This document shows positions 35,127 to 45,195 of a DNA stretch of 64,000 nucleotides, one piece after another. Under the pieces are notes generated by a model. The model saw nothing but the letters and a program-made list of their open reading frames with translations, was not told the DNA's origin and made no database searches. Within the stretch, counting starts at the first letter, position 1, and every line of letters begins with the position of its first letter. Source of the stretch: Paludisphaera rhizosphaerae (lineage in GTDB: Bacteria > Planctomycetota > Planctomycetia > Isosphaerales > Isosphaeraceae); assembly GCF_011065895.1 (NCBI RefSeq), contig NZ_JAALCR010000010.1, forward strand, positions 186,001 to 250,000, read 5' to 3'. A program made the translations under genes and the position numbers.

Positions 35127-35882
35127 TCAGTCGGTGCGGACGCAGGTGTAGCAGTCCTGGTGGCGGTCCCATCCTTCCTCAACGGCATGGACAAGCTGGA
35201 GGCCCTGGGAGTCTTCGATTCGGCGGCTCACCCAATTCAGGGATGAGAGGCTCGTGCCGTAGTTCCAGTCCAGGCCGGTGTAGCGGCCGTAGGCGAAGCC
35301 GTTTTGGTCGTAACCTGTCGTCAGCGCGTCGAGTTCGGCGTCGCTGTGGCCGTAGGTCGCTCCGCGACGCTTCATGTTCTTGCAGGCCTTGTTGCCGTGC
35401 GTTGTGAAGACGAGCACGCCCCTCGGGCGGAGCGCGCGGCGGAACGACTCCAGGAAGAGGTCCCACTTCGGCGCGTCGACGTGCGTGAAGAGCGAACCGA
35501 CCCAGATCAGGTCGAAGTGGTCGACGGGCAGGGGGAGTTTCGAAGGGTCGTCGTTGGAGTGGAGCGGGATCGCGTCGAACGTGGCGGCGCAGAATTCAAC
35601 GCCTTCGCGCTCGAGGTCGGACGCCGTGATCCGGGCCTGGGGGAATCCCCGGCGCAGGTGGCGCAGGACTCGTCCCTGGCCGCAGGGCAGGTCGAGGATC
35701 GTCCAGACGCCGTAAGGGGCTCCGTCGAAGCCGACTTCGGGTCGGCCCGCGGCGCGAAGGCCGTCCTCAATGCACGCCAGCGCCGACTGGCCCGCTTTCC
35801 AGTAATGCTCCATGCCGCAGAAGCTCATCTGCTCGCGGGGGGACAGCGTGCAATTCAGCGTTCCCTGGACTCCCAGGCTCAT
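35127..35882 (-). CDS. class I SAM-dependent methyltransferase
   Basis: A 251-residue protein. Motif I is TILDLPCGQGRVLRHL (residues 61-76), followed by the acidic ribose-binding position in ITASDLEREG (Asp89) and, after a hydrophobic strand, FDLIWVGSLFTHVDAPKWD, then LRPRGVLVFTTHGN, which are motif IV- and V-like. The fold is a Rossmann-type methyltransferase; the acceptor could be a small molecule or glycan-biosynthesis intermediate. The protein ends CYTCVRTD. It converges on the retron module but has the chromosome's codon use. Confidence 0.85.
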   Translation of the reverse strand: MSLGVQGTLNCTLSPREQMSFCGMEHYWKAGQSALACIEDGLRAAGRPEVGFDGAPYGVWTILDLPCGQGRVLRHLRRGFPQARITASDLEREGVEFCAATFDAIPLHSNDDPSKLPLPVDHFDLIWVGSLFTHVDAPKWDLFLESFRRALRPRGVLVFTTHGNKACKNMKRRGATYGHSDAELDALTTGYDQNGFAYGRYTGLDWNYGTSLSSLNWVSRRIEDSQGLQLVHAVEEGWDRHQDCYTCVRTD

Positions 35883-36106
35883 CGACCGCGCCCTCCTTCG
35901 TCCGACTTCAGCCCCGGAAGGTTACTTCCCTCCCCGGAAATCGCACGAAAGGTAGCGAATCAACCAATGCGAGCAAGGCCGAAAATCACTCGTTCCTCCC
36001 TGTGGACAGACGATGACCGTTGTTCCAGGGTTGGACGTACAGGAGAGGAGAACGGGGGCCTGGCGAACGTCCGGCCTCGATATGACGACGGCCCGTAAGG
36101 GCGGAA

Positions 36107-36132
36107 CCCCCGGCCGACGATGCGTCCGGGGG
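36107..36132 (-). terminator. hairpin downstream of a DUF1559 gene
   Basis: CCCCCGG (36107-36113) pairs with CCGGGGG (36126-36132), 19 bases past the stop of the reverse-strand DUF1559 gene. The T-run is short, so this is a moderate-strength candidate. Confidence 0.4.
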
Positions 36133-36151
36133 CATGGCTTCGGGGGGAGGA

Positions 36152-37231
36152 TCAATATGCGTCAGAGGAGACGACTTCACCGCCGGCACGGGTGGCGAGG
36201 GCCATGTAGACCGCCGGCGAGATGGAGTTCTTGAGGAACTTGACGCTGCCGTCTCCCATCAGGGTGTTGACCCCGCCGGAGTGGTAGCTCGACGCCTTGG
36301 CGTAGGTCGCCTGGTCGGGCCAACCGCCCGTGGTCGACCGGCAGGCTCCCCAGGGATACTGGGTCGAGTTCGGAGTCACGATCGTGTTGAACATCGTGAT
36401 CCCGTTGGACCCCACCTCCCAGAAGATGCCCCGGCGGTTGTTCAGGTTGCCGCTGTTCGTCTGGTAGTTCTTGTTGCAGTTGGCCAGCCCGGTATTGATC
36501 GCGGCCGGGTTCGAGTTGGCGTCGAGCATCTGGTCGGCCGTCCCCCCCGTGTTGACGATCGAGGTGCCCGGGAACCCCGCCGTGGCCGACGCCCCGCCGA
36601 CGAGCCCCTCGGAGAAGGCGATCGTGTTGCTCGTCCCGTCGATGCAACTCCGGATGCCGTAGCTGACCCAGTACCAGAAAAGCCCGGTGCTCCCCTGAGA
36701 CCAGGCGTTCGCGGTGGTGGGCATCGCCGCGTTAGGCGAGAGGGTCGTCGTGCCGATGCTCGCGGCGTAGCTGTTGTCGAGCGTGAAATTGACGTTCACC
36801 CCCCCGCGCGGCAGCGCCGTCTGGACGCTCCCGCAGTTGGCGTCGGACGGGCACATGAACGACTTGATCGAGGTGTACGTCGCCGTGACGTTCATCGAGT
36901 ATCCGGGGTCGACGTTGTTGCCGACCATGAAGTTGATCGCGCTGTACAGCGAGTTCTGCTCGATCATCCCGAGCATCTGCGCCTGGGCGCTCCAGGTGTC
37001 CCAGTGGAAGGCGGTCGTGGGGGCGAAGTTGGTGGCCCCCATCGGAAACGCGTCGTGCACCGAATGGTAGTTGTGCAGCGCGAGTCCGATTTGCTTCAGG
37101 TTGTTCACACACTGGGCGCGGCGGGCCGCCTCGCGCGCCGCCTGGACGGCCGGCAGCAACAGGGCGATCAGGACCGCGATGATCGCGATCACGACGAGCA
37201 GCTCGATCAGCGTGAATCCACGGCGCTTCAT
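36152..37231 (-). CDS. DUF1559 protein with type-IV-pilin-like N-terminus
   Basis: A 359-residue protein read from an ATG at 37231 with GGAGG five bases upstream. The leader is only MKRRG before [20 protein letters not shown], and the helix [17 protein letters not shown] follows. The body is Asn- and Thr-rich, and the C-terminus reads [20 protein letters not shown] and [10 protein letters not shown]. No lipoprotein gene accompanies this copy; a terminator-like hairpin follows instead. Confidence 0.92.
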   Translation of the reverse strand: MKRRGFTLIELLVVIAIIAVLIALLLPAVQAAREAARRAQCVNNLKQIGLALHNYHSVHDAFPMGATNFAPTTAFHWDTWSAQAQMLGMIEQNSLYSAINFMVGNNVDPGYSMNVTATYTSIKSFMCPSDANCGSVQTALPRGGVNVNFTLDNSYAASIGTTTLSPNAAMPTTANAWSQGSTGLFWYWVSYGIRSCIDGTSNTIAFSEGLVGGASATAGFPGTSIVNTGGTADQMLDANSNPAAINTGLANCNKNYQTNSGNLNNRRGIFWEVGSNGITMFNTIVTPNSTQYPWGACRSTTGGWPDQATYAKASSYHSGGVNTLMGDGSVKFLKNSISPAVYMALATRAGGEVVSSDAY

Positions 37232-38124
37232 GAGGCCTCCGGGAAAAGACGGCGTCGAAAAAGAATCGGCGGCACTTCGACCCACGTTTGCGAGACGACG
37301 GCTTCGACCTTTCCGCCGCCATCGGTCCAAGAGCATCAAGACGACGCCTCACGGCGTCGGCGGCGCCCCAGCCGCCAGGTCATTCTGGCGCTCGAGAGCG
37401 GGCTCCCAGAGACGGTTGATCGGCGGTTCGGAATCCTGTCACGCCTTCCGCGCGACGAAGGTGGGGCGGAACACCCCCCAGATGCACGACTTGTCGACGA
37501 GGGCGATGCGAAAGAAGGCTGCTTCCTCCCCCGTCGTCGGGCTTGATTCTACGTTTCGATGGATTCAGGATGAATAGAGAATCACGAAAAGAAGTTCATT
37601 CCGAGCACGACCTCTCACGCCCTCCTCGGGTCAACTGCAAGCAGGCAACCGCGCCGATCACCCCTTGCCGATGACCTTCGCCTCACGGCTCTGAACCCGC
37701 CCCCCCGCGCGATCGACGGGGGAATCCGGCGCGAGGGGGAGGTTTTCCCACTTTCCGCGCGCCGAATTCAGGATCGTGCGCCACGGTATCCCAATAGAAG
37801 GACCGGGCCTCCACGCGAGCGGTCGACGGTCTGAGTGGATCGTCCATAGGGGGGTGGCGATCACGAAAACGGTCGATCAAAGCCATTGGCGGGGCGTCGA
37901 GTTTTGTCGCAACCGATATTTTCGTAGGGCTTTGCGCTGCGTGGTCGTCGCCCCGCACGGGCGCGATCAAACCCAAACGGAGCCGACGGCCACGGCGAGG
38001 GTCGGAAGTCGGGGCGGGGAGGATCGCGGGGCGCTTGCGGAGGGGGACGGTGGCCGGGAGAATGGGTCGCCCTTTCTCCTCGGGTCGTGCGCTTCGGGCC
38101 TCCATTCATCGCTAGGGAACTATC
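37232..38124. other. 893-base region with no convincing gene
   Basis: Both strands are open in places, but the reading frames show no ribosome binding site, no hydrophobic or catalytic motif and mixed codon use (for example a reverse frame over 37683-38105). The region must hold the promoters of the flanking divergent genes. No repeat or RNA gene was recognised. Confidence 0.5.
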
Positions 38125-38985
38125 ATGGCCGTTGAACAAGCCTCGCTGGGGCGTCGGTGTCTGGCGGAGTTCGTCGGGACCTACATCCTGATCTTCATTG
38201 GTTGCGGTGTAGTGCTCACCTCGGTCATGACCGGCGCGCAGAGCGGGATCTGGCAGGCGGCCATTGTGTGGGGCGTGGGGGTGATGGGGGCGGTGTATAC
38301 GATCGGCGGGATCAGCGGCGGGCACATCAACCCGGCCATCAGCGTGGCGATGGCCGCCTGGGGCCGGTTCCCGTGGCGCGAGGTCGTCCCGTACTGCCTG
38401 TCTCAAACGGCCGGGGCGTTCGTCGCGGCGGCCGTGCTGTTCGCGCTGTTCAATCCGATGCTGAAGGAGCGCGAGCGGCTCAAGGGCGTCGAGCGCGGGA
38501 AGCCGGGGAGTGAGATCACCGCCATGTGCTTCGGCGAGTTCTTCCCCAGCCCAGGACCGATCTCGAACTCAGCCGGACCGTACTCGATCGAGGAGCACGA
38601 AAAGGCCAATGCTCTGGTCACGGAGCAGACCGCCTTCATGTGCGAGGTCCTGGCGACGATGGTGCTGGCCATGGTCGTGATGGGGGTGACCGACGACCGC
38701 AACCCCGGCGGGCCCCCGTCCAAGTCCGGGCCGTTGTTCATCGGCCTGACGGTCGCGGCGCTGGTGTCGATCATGGGGCCGCTGACACAGGCATGCTTCA
38801 ACCCGGCGCGCGACTTCGGGCCCCGACTCTTCACGATGCTCGCCGGCTGGGGGACCGCCGCCCTGCCGCGCGGGGCGGGCGTCTTCACGGTCTACATCCT
38901 CGCGCCGATCCTCGGGGCGGTGATCGGCGTCGGAATCTATGATCGAGTCCTGAAGCCGGGCGGCGAGTTGGGGGGCGTCGATTGA
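38125..38985 (+). CDS. MIP-family channel, glycerol facilitator-like
   Basis: A 286-residue multi-pass membrane protein. The two pore half-helices carry GGHINPAIS and ACFNPARDFGPR; the second reads NPARD, as in glycerol facilitators (GlpF), rather than NPARS as in strict aquaporins. The N-terminal transmembrane helix AEFVGTYILIFIGCGVVL is typical. A loop of about 50 residues around SEITAMCFGEFFPSPG is longer than usual. The stop overlaps the start of the following transporter gene by four bases. Confidence 0.9.
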   Translation: MAVEQASLGRRCLAEFVGTYILIFIGCGVVLTSVMTGAQSGIWQAAIVWGVGVMGAVYTIGGISGGHINPAISVAMAAWGRFPWREVVPYCLSQTAGAFVAAAVLFALFNPMLKERERLKGVERGKPGSEITAMCFGEFFPSPGPISNSAGPYSIEEHEKANALVTEQTAFMCEVLATMVLAMVVMGVTDDRNPGGPPSKSGPLFIGLTVAALVSIMGPLTQACFNPARDFGPRLFTMLAGWGTAALPRGAGVFTVYILAPILGAVIGVGIYDRVLKPGGELGGVD

Positions 38986-39983
38986 CTTCTAGGAAGCCGA
39001 AGCGGTTCGACTGGTTCCTGGCCGGGATGGGAATCGCGGTCGCCCTGGCGTTCGCGTTCCCCGACCCGGGCGCCGACGGCGGATGGCTCCACCCCGACCT
39101 GCTCACCAAGGCCGGCGTGGCGCTGATCTTCTTCCTCCACGGCGTCGCGATGTCGTTCGAGGCCCTGAAGGCCGGGGCCTCGAACTGGCGGCTGCACGTG
39201 CTGGTGCAACTCGCCACGTTCCAGCTTTTCCCGCTGCTCGGCGTGATCCTGCTGCACGTCGCGGGGGGCCTGGTCTCGCCGGGCCTGCGCCTGGGTTTCT
39301 TCTACCTCTGCGCGCTGCCGTCGACGGTGTCGTCCTCGGTCGCGATGACCTCGGCGGCTCGGGGGAACGTGGCGGGGGCCGTGTTCAACGCCACGCTCTC
39401 CAGCCTGATCGGGGTCGTCGCCACGCCGGCGCTGGTGTCCTGGTACATGGGGGGCTCCCAGGCGACGGGCGGTCATTCGCTGGGCGACGTCGTCATCGAC
39501 CTGCTGATCTGGCTGGTGCTGCCGCTGGTGGTCGGTCAGATCGCGCGGCGATGGCTGGCAGGATGGGCGTCGCGGAACAAGCGGACGATCGACTCCGTGG
39601 ACAAGGGGACGATTCTGCTGCTGGTCTACACCTCGTTCTGCGACTCCGTGAAGATGCGGATCTGGACGGGCCACGGAGCCGACGCCGCCTGGACGCTCGT
39701 GGGCACCCTGATCCTCTTCTGGCTGGTGATGGGCCTCGTCTGGGCGACGTGCAACTTGCTGGGGTTCTCGATTGAAGACCGCATCACGGCCGTCTTCTGC
39801 GGCTCGAAGAAGACGATGGCCTCGGGCGTCCCCATGGCCCAGATCATGTTCGGCGAGAGCCCCGAGCTGGGCCTGATCCTGCTGCCGATCATGATCTACC
39901 ACCCAATGCAACTCCTGATCTGCGGAGCCCTCGCCGGCCGCTGGGGGAAGCGGTCTCCCACGCCGCCTCCCCCCAGCCCCTGA
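38982..39983 (+). CDS. SBF-like bile acid:sodium symporter family protein
   Basis: A 333-residue multi-pass membrane protein. The start is a TTG overlapping the preceding TGA (TTGA); no internal ATG precedes the first helix. The pattern fits the SBF-like (SBF7-type) branch: GVALIFFLHGVAMSFEALK, FYLCALPSTVSSSVAMTSAARGN, and late TAVFCGSKKTMASGVPMAQ. Such proteins take up organic anions with sodium. Coupling with a GlpF-like channel suggests shared control, but the substrate pair is unknown. Confidence 0.9.
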   Translation: MTSRKPKRFDWFLAGMGIAVALAFAFPDPGADGGWLHPDLLTKAGVALIFFLHGVAMSFEALKAGASNWRLHVLVQLATFQLFPLLGVILLHVAGGLVSPGLRLGFFYLCALPSTVSSSVAMTSAARGNVAGAVFNATLSSLIGVVATPALVSWYMGGSQATGGHSLGDVVIDLLIWLVLPLVVGQIARRWLAGWASRNKRTIDSVDKGTILLLVYTSFCDSVKMRIWTGHGADAAWTLVGTLILFWLVMGLVWATCNLLGFSIEDRITAVFCGSKKTMASGVPMAQIMFGESPELGLILLPIMIYHPMQLLICGALAGRWGKRSPTPPPPSP

Positions 39984-40123
39984 CGACTTCGGAATCAATG
40001 CGCTTCGATTAGCGCTTGCCTGCCTCTGACGACTGTCGTATGATCGCTCCGCTGAGACGCAGTCTCATCGCGAGCGGCTGTAGAGCCGTTGCGAACCTCT
40101 GAATCGAAAGTCGGGAGGCCGTC

Positions 40124-41227
40124 ATGAAGCAGGGGTGGTTGATCGTCGAGGCGTGGTTGTTGGCGTCCGCCCTGGTGATCAGCGGTTCCTCGGCGCCGGC
40201 CGAGGAACCAGCGGCGACGAAGGAGTTCGAGATCCGCGACAATCGCCCGTTTCTGGGCGGGAAGCCGGTGGATCTCTGGGGACTGCGCTGCGGCAACGGG
40301 CTCTACAGTACGGCCGTCACCGAGCGGCTGATCAACGCTCTCGACACGATGACGGCGCACGGGATCAACCTGGTCGGCGTCTACATCCAGGGGCCGAACG
40401 CCGGCTGGCCCGATCCCGAGATCGGCTTCGACGGCTTCCGGCGCGACGGTCGGCTCAAGCCCGAACTGGCTGGCCGGCTGGAATGGCTGATCCGCGAGGC
40501 CGACGCCCGGGGCATGGTCGTTCAGGTCGGTCTGATCTCCCCGCGTAAGGATCAGACGTTCTACGACGAGGACTGCATTCGTCGCGCGATCCAGGAGACG
40601 GGGAAGTTCCTCACGGACCGAAAGCTCAAGAACGTGTTTGTGGACCTCGTCCATGAATACGACCACCCCGAGCGGATCGACCACGAGATCCTCCGCGAGC
40701 CCGACGCCGCCGCCAAGAAGGCCAGGCTGACGAAGTGGTTCAAGGAGGCCGCTCCGGACATCGAGGCGGGCGTCTGCCAGAACTTTCCCGCCGAGTCGAC
40801 CGACGTCTACCCGGGGCAGGAGGTGCGGATCATCGAGAAAGGCGCCGCCATCCCGAGCGACGGATTCGTCGTCAACGTGGAGATCACCCGCCAGGACGTC
40901 TTCGAGAACGACGGCGTCTTCCTCCCCGCCGCCGTGGACAAAATCCTGGCGACCTGCCAGGACTACCTCGACGCGCCCCACGCCGTGATGATGTTCCACA
41001 GCGCGTACTCGCAGGGGGTGACCAACAAGAGCGGCACCGCCCCCCATCCCGAGCCCGGCGGCTACGGCACGGGCCCCAACGACCGCGGCGTCCGCTTCTA
41101 CTTCGACTGGGTCCGCGACCACGTCGGCCGCTACGAATACCCCAACCACGTCAAGGACGCGTCCTCGGCGGGTCGACCGGCGCCTTTCAAGCCCCTGGAT
41201 GCGAAGACTGGAGGAAAACGGCCATGA
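40124..41227 (+). CDS. secreted TIM-barrel glycosidase-like protein
   Basis: A 367-residue protein with a signal peptide ([21 protein letters not shown]). The mature part reads [20 protein letters not shown], then [40 protein letters not shown] and [12 protein letters not shown], the strand-helix alternation of a TIM barrel with acidic residues at strand ends. This resembles glycoside hydrolase-like proteins of the family seen in planctomycetes, but I cannot name the family or fix the catalytic pair. The stop overlaps the start of the following DUF1559 gene (ATGA). Confidence 0.65.
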   Translation: MKQGWLIVEAWLLASALVISGSSAPAEEPAATKEFEIRDNRPFLGGKPVDLWGLRCGNGLYSTAVTERLINALDTMTAHGINLVGVYIQGPNAGWPDPEIGFDGFRRDGRLKPELAGRLEWLIREADARGMVVQVGLISPRKDQTFYDEDCIRRAIQETGKFLTDRKLKNVFVDLVHEYDHPERIDHEILREPDAAAKKARLTKWFKEAAPDIEAGVCQNFPAESTDVYPGQEVRIIEKGAAIPSDGFVVNVEITRQDVFENDGVFLPAAVDKILATCQDYLDAPHAVMMFHSAYSQGVTNKSGTAPHPEPGGYGTGPNDRGVRFYFDWVRDHVGRYEYPNHVKDASSAGRPAPFKPLDAKTGGKRP

Positions 41228-42252
41228 GCGAGCGTCATCGCGGATTCACGCTGATTGAGCTGCTTGTCGTCATTGCGATCATCGCAATCCTGATCGGCCT
41301 GTTGCTGCCGGCCGTCCAGGCGGCGCGGGAAGCGGCCCGGCGGATTCAGTGCACGAACAACATGAAGCAGCTGGGTTTGGCCATCACCAATTACGAGCAC
41401 ACGCTGGGCGGGCTGCCTCCCTCGGCGATCGTCGTCAACGCCGCGGGCGGGGCGCTCTGGACGAGCGACTTCGGCGGCCTGGGCCGGATCCTGCCGCACC
41501 TGGAGCTGGGCGCGATCTATAACTCGATCAACCTCAACTCCAGCTACGGCGACCCGGGGAACATGACCGCGACCGCCCTGACCATCGCCCCGTTCATCTG
41601 CCCCAGCGAGATCCGCAACGACCGCGAGAACAACGGCACCTTCGGCATCGTCGGCCCGACCAACTATGGGTTCTGCCTCGGCGACTGGTTCGTCTGGGCC
41701 GGGCCCAACGGCGGGGCCGTAACGCGGAGCGCCTTCGGCCCCAATCTGAGCCGGTCGTGGTCCGCGTTCACCGACGGGACCAGCAACACAATGCTCATGT
41801 CCGAGGTCAAGAACTGGCAGGTGAACATCCGCGATTGCGGCGTCCTGTCCAAGATCAACGATCCGGCCAACATCCCGAGTCCCTACGCGGACCCGAAGAC
41901 CGTGGCCCCGGAATACGAAGGCTCGACCTGCCTGGTGAAGATCGAGGGGCACTGCGAGTGGCCCGAGGTCGCCGTGCATCACATCGGCATGACCACCGCC
42001 TGGCCGCCGAACAAGAGGACGCCCGGCGGTCCCGGCTACTCTCTGCCGGACGTCGACCTGAACAGCCGCCGCGAGCGGATCGGCGGGCCGACCTACGCCG
42101 CCATCACCGCCCGCAGCTATCATCCGGGGGGCGTGAACGCCCTGCTGGGGGACGGCTCCGTCCGCTTCGTCAAGCAGGCCATCGACGGCCTCGTTTGGCG
42201 TGCGCTGGGGACCGTCGCCGGCGGCGAGGTGATCAGCTCCGACGCCTACTGA
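41224..42252 (+). CDS. DUF1559 protein with type-IV-pilin-like N-terminus
   Basis: A 342-residue protein; the ATG at 41224 overlaps the upstream stop, indicating translational coupling. The prepilin motif [20 protein letters not shown] and the helix [17 protein letters not shown] are present. The C-terminus shows [19 protein letters not shown] and [11 protein letters not shown] lipoprotein gene follows 16 bases later, giving a three-gene operon glycosidase-like/DUF1559/lipoprotein. Confidence 0.92.
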   Translation: MSERHRGFTLIELLVVIAIIAILIGLLLPAVQAAREAARRIQCTNNMKQLGLAITNYEHTLGGLPPSAIVVNAAGGALWTSDFGGLGRILPHLELGAIYNSINLNSSYGDPGNMTATALTIAPFICPSEIRNDRENNGTFGIVGPTNYGFCLGDWFVWAGPNGGAVTRSAFGPNLSRSWSAFTDGTSNTMLMSEVKNWQVNIRDCGVLSKINDPANIPSPYADPKTVAPEYEGSTCLVKIEGHCEWPEVAVHHIGMTTAWPPNKRTPGGPGYSLPDVDLNSRRERIGGPTYAAITARSYHPGGVNALLGDGSVRFVKQAIDGLVWRALGTVAGGEVISSDAY

Positions 42253-42268
42253 GACGGAGGACGCCTCG

Positions 42269-42658
42269 ATGCGGACGACGCCGATCATCCTGGCTCCGGC
42301 CCTCGCTCTCGTCCTCGCCGCCGGCTGTGGACGAGAGCCCGAGGGGAGTGGCGCTCCGTCCTACGACTCCGACCAGGCCAAGACGACCCTCGTCGCCGCG
42401 CTCGACGCCTGGAAACAGGGCCAGGCGAAGTCGCTGCCCCGCCGCAAGCCGCCGATCCGATTCGAGGACGACGACTTCGCGGCCGGGTTCAAACTGACGG
42501 ACTACGAGCTGGAGGAACCCGATGCGACGATCGGTCTTCATCAGGACGTCCCCGTGTTTCTCTCCCTGCGCGACAAGAAGGGGGACGTCGTGAACCGCAG
42601 GGTCCTTTATCAAATCTCAACCACGCCTCAAATCGCGGTTCTTCGCAGCGATCGGTGA
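42269..42658 (+). CDS. small lipoprotein
   Basis: A 129-residue protein with lipobox LVLAAGC after a hydrophobic signal (PIILAPALALVLAAGC). The body is soluble: YDSDQAKTTLVAALDAWKQG, then FEDDDFAAGFKLTDYELEEP, DVPVFLSLRDKKG and RRVLYQIST. It follows the DUF1559 gene on the same strand. A role as an envelope partner of that protein is inferred from the repeated arrangement in this window. Confidence 0.8.
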   Translation: MRTTPIILAPALALVLAAGCGREPEGSGAPSYDSDQAKTTLVAALDAWKQGQAKSLPRRKPPIRFEDDDFAAGFKLTDYELEEPDATIGLHQDVPVFLSLRDKKGDVVNRRVLYQISTTPQIAVLRSDR

Positions 42659-42727
42659 TCGGAGCGTTCGGCATCCGATTCGCGTCTCCCTCGACTTGTC
42701 GGGAAGGTCGTCGGGGAGGATGAAGCC

Positions 42728-43381
42728 ATGGGGCTGAAGCTGGGCGTCTTCACTGTCGTCTCGGTCGTCGCCTATCTGGGGCTGGCCGTCCTGGGCTGGG
42801 GAGGACTCCACCCTTTCTTCAGCCACCCCGCGCTGGTCGCGCTGACGGTCGTGCTCTTTGGTCTGACGGCGGCGTCCTTCTTCACGGCCGGCAACCTGAG
42901 CCCGGGCGAGAAGGAGGACCGCGGCAATCGCTGGGTTCTCTGGGCTTTCGGCCTCATCGGCGTGTTGCTGGGGTGGCTGCCGGCGTACACCGATCGGACC
43001 GAGTTCCTGACCATCGACGGCGACCTTGCACGATGGGCGGGGGTGGCGCTCTTCGCCGCCGGCGGGACGCTCCGGTTGTGGCCGGTCTTCGTCCTGGGTC
43101 GACGCTTCAGCGGCCTGGTTGCAATCCAGCCGGGGCACGAACTGGTCACGACCGGAATCTACCGGGTGATCAGGCATCCCAGCTATCTGGGCCTGATCCT
43201 CAGCACCCTGGGCTGGGTCCTGGCGTTCCGATCGGGCGTCGGCGCGGCGCTGACGGCGATCATGATGATCCCGATCGTCGCGAGGATCCGATCGGAAGAA
43301 CGGCTCCTCGGCGACCAATTCGGCGCTGTCTATCAAGCCTATCGCGACCGCACCTGGCGTCTGATTCCCGGCGTCTATTGA
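42728..43381 (+). CDS. isoprenylcysteine carboxyl methyltransferase-like membrane protein
   Basis: A 217-residue membrane protein with several hydrophobic helices (LGVFTVVSVVAYLGLAVLGW, LVALTVVLFGLTAASFFTAG). The C-terminal half carries GHELVTTGIYRVIRHPSYLG, the conserved block of the ICMT/PEMT-like superfamily that binds S-adenosylmethionine, and the late SEERLLGDQFGAVYQAY with its conserved EE pair. It is likely a membrane-embedded methyltransferase; the acceptor is unknown in bacteria. Confidence 0.85.
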   Translation: MGLKLGVFTVVSVVAYLGLAVLGWGGLHPFFSHPALVALTVVLFGLTAASFFTAGNLSPGEKEDRGNRWVLWAFGLIGVLLGWLPAYTDRTEFLTIDGDLARWAGVALFAAGGTLRLWPVFVLGRRFSGLVAIQPGHELVTTGIYRVIRHPSYLGLILSTLGWVLAFRSGVGAALTAIMMIPIVARIRSEERLLGDQFGAVYQAYRDRTWRLIPGVY

Positions 43382-43405
43382 GGAGACGTCCTCAACGAGA
43401 GCGAT

Positions 43406-43873
43406 TCAACGACTCCCCCGCCTCTTGCTCTCCGGCCCGGGCGAAGCCACCTTGAACGCCAACGGCTCCTTGGGACCGCCGGGAGGGATCTCAGCCTTCA
43501 GGGTCGTGGCCGCGTTGAAGTTCTTGGAGACGATGTTGGCCGTCTCATCGACCTGGATCGACGGGTCGTCGGAGCTGGGGATCTTCTTCCCCGTCGGCTG
43601 GATGCTGTAGACCTCGACTCGGTAGGCGCCGGGGCTGAGGCCTTCGGTCGTGGGGATGCTGAAGGCGCCGTCGACGACGTTGGCCGTGCCGGCGGCGCCG
43701 TCGCCGCCGGGGAGGAACGTGATGACGCCCGTCTTCAGAGGCTTGCCGTCGTGCTCGACCGTCCCCTGGACGGCGAAGCGCTGATAGCCGTCGCCGGCAC
43801 CGCCGCACCCCCAGCAGGCCGCCAGGGCGACCAGCCAGATTCGGAGCGATCCCCTCGCGTCAGTACGAGTCAC
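43406..43873 (-). CDS. lipoprotein with carboxypeptidase-regulatory-like fold
   Basis: A 155-residue protein. A GTG at 43873 lies inside the end of the upstream DUF1559 gene (14-base overlap) with GGGGAGG about nine bases upstream of it. The signal [12 protein letters not shown] provides a lipobox. The body [20 protein letters not shown], then [20 protein letters not shown] and [15 protein letters not shown], resembles the lipoprotein at 11944-12411 and shares its GKKIP motif. Together the two suggest a conserved partner of DUF1559 proteins. Confidence 0.8.
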   Translation of the reverse strand: MTRTDARGSLRIWLVALAACWGCGGAGDGYQRFAVQGTVEHDGKPLKTGVITFLPGGDGAAGTANVVDGAFSIPTTEGLSPGAYRVEVYSIQPTGKKIPSSDDPSIQVDETANIVSKNFNAATTLKAEIPPGGPKEPLAFKVASPGPESKRRGSR

Positions 43874-44816
43874 TGGAGATGACCTCCCCGGCCGCGCTGG
43901 TGCTGAGGGCCTGCCAGGTCGGGATCGAGATCGAGTTCTTGAAGAACCGGACGGAGCCGTCGCAGAGCAGGCTGTTGACGCCCCCCGAGTGCTTGCTCCG
44001 CGACCCGAGGTAGAACAGGTTGGTGTTCGCAGTGTCGTTGATGCAGGGGAGCTGGTTCGCGAGGTCGTTGACGCAGGTGGAGTAGTCGGGCACCCGGCTG
44101 TTGGGTCCGAAGCGGGTCGAGACCTGGTAGCAGCCGCTGTCATCGTTCCACATCCGCGCCCGGCGATCGGCGGCGGACGGCGAGCCGTTGGGGGAGATCG
44201 CCTGGATCAACTCCATCAGGGCCATCGTGTTCGACGTCCCGTCGGTGACGTCCGCGATCTTCGCTCCGTAGGAGATGTAAAACGGAGCATATTTGTTCCC
44301 GGGGCCTGCCCCCTGATCATAGAAGGCGTTGGTCCCCCAGTTCACGCCGTAGTTCCCCTTCACGTCGCCGCTGACCCCCGTGGTGCCGCTGGGCTGATTG
44401 AAGACCTGCGGGGTGTCCGACGGGCATTGGAGGGTCGTCAACTTTGTCTGACGCGTCGTCGCATTGGAGATGTCGTTGAACGAGAGCGTGGCGTTGTAGC
44501 TGCTGAACAAGGCCCCTTGCTCCACGAACGGCATCACCGCCGGGATGAACGGCTGCCGGTTTTGTTGCGGCGCGGCGTAGTAGAGGCCCGTCGCCGGGTT
44601 CCGGCCCTGCGCTCCCAGGGGGAACTGGTTGTGGACGTCGTGGTAGCTGTGCAGCGCCAGGCCGAGCTGCTTCATGTTGTTGACGCACTGGATCCGCCGG
44701 GCGGCCTCGCGCGCCGCCTGCACGGCGGGGAGCAGCAGGGCGATCAGGACCGCGATGATCGCGATGACGACGAGCAATTCGATGAGCGTAAACGCCTTGC
44801 GGGGCATCCTGGACAT
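43860..44816 (-). CDS. DUF1559 protein with type-IV-pilin-like N-terminus
   Basis: A 318-residue protein read from an ATG at 44816 with GGAG eight bases upstream. The leader MSRMPRKA is followed by [20 protein letters not shown] and [17 protein letters not shown]. Its C-terminus has [20 protein letters not shown], where Cys replaces the usual Gly, and [11 protein letters not shown]. The following lipoprotein gene overlaps its end. Confidence 0.92.
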   Translation of the reverse strand: MSRMPRKAFTLIELLVVIAIIAVLIALLLPAVQAAREAARRIQCVNNMKQLGLALHSYHDVHNQFPLGAQGRNPATGLYYAAPQQNRQPFIPAVMPFVEQGALFSSYNATLSFNDISNATTRQTKLTTLQCPSDTPQVFNQPSGTTGVSGDVKGNYGVNWGTNAFYDQGAGPGNKYAPFYISYGAKIADVTDGTSNTMALMELIQAISPNGSPSAADRRARMWNDDSGCYQVSTRFGPNSRVPDYSTCVNDLANQLPCINDTANTNLFYLGSRSKHSGGVNSLLCDGSVRFFKNSISIPTWQALSTSAAGEVISSDSY

Positions 44817-45195
44817 GGCGGACTCTCCTCAAACCAACGGGTCTGGGGACCGCTCGCGGAACACCGCGGACGGTGTAGGCTCCGACTCGGCGCACGACAG
44901 AACAGCGAAGGGACGCTTCGCTTGACGGAAAGACGTAGGACCTACCCTCAGGGTCGAGGTCGCTGAAACCGGAGCGGCACGAATGAATAAATTCGGAATG
45001 ATGTCGGCAAAACCTGTTGATTCAACTCGCGACTGAGAATCATGACTGTGCCGATCAGCCCTGTCAACATCGGCGTGCAAGCCTTGATGATTTCAGAAAT
45101 CATCGCATGCGAAGCCGGCCGGATCGGGGTCGGTGCGCGAACGGCGATCCCTCTTTCTCAGGACGGCAGCCCGGCGTCGCAGCGGCCGGCTCCGC
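44817..45195. other. upstream region of a DUF1559 gene
   Basis: About 380 bases between the DUF1559 start and the stop of the preceding GT-C-like gene on the same strand. It should hold the DUF1559 promoter. The stretch 44980-45050 is richer in A+T than its surroundings. No gene was recognised. Confidence 0.4.

Noticed and set aside
37683-38105. Reverse open frame in the large gap
   Set aside because: Very Arg/Pro-rich, no start context, no motif; looks like chance opening.
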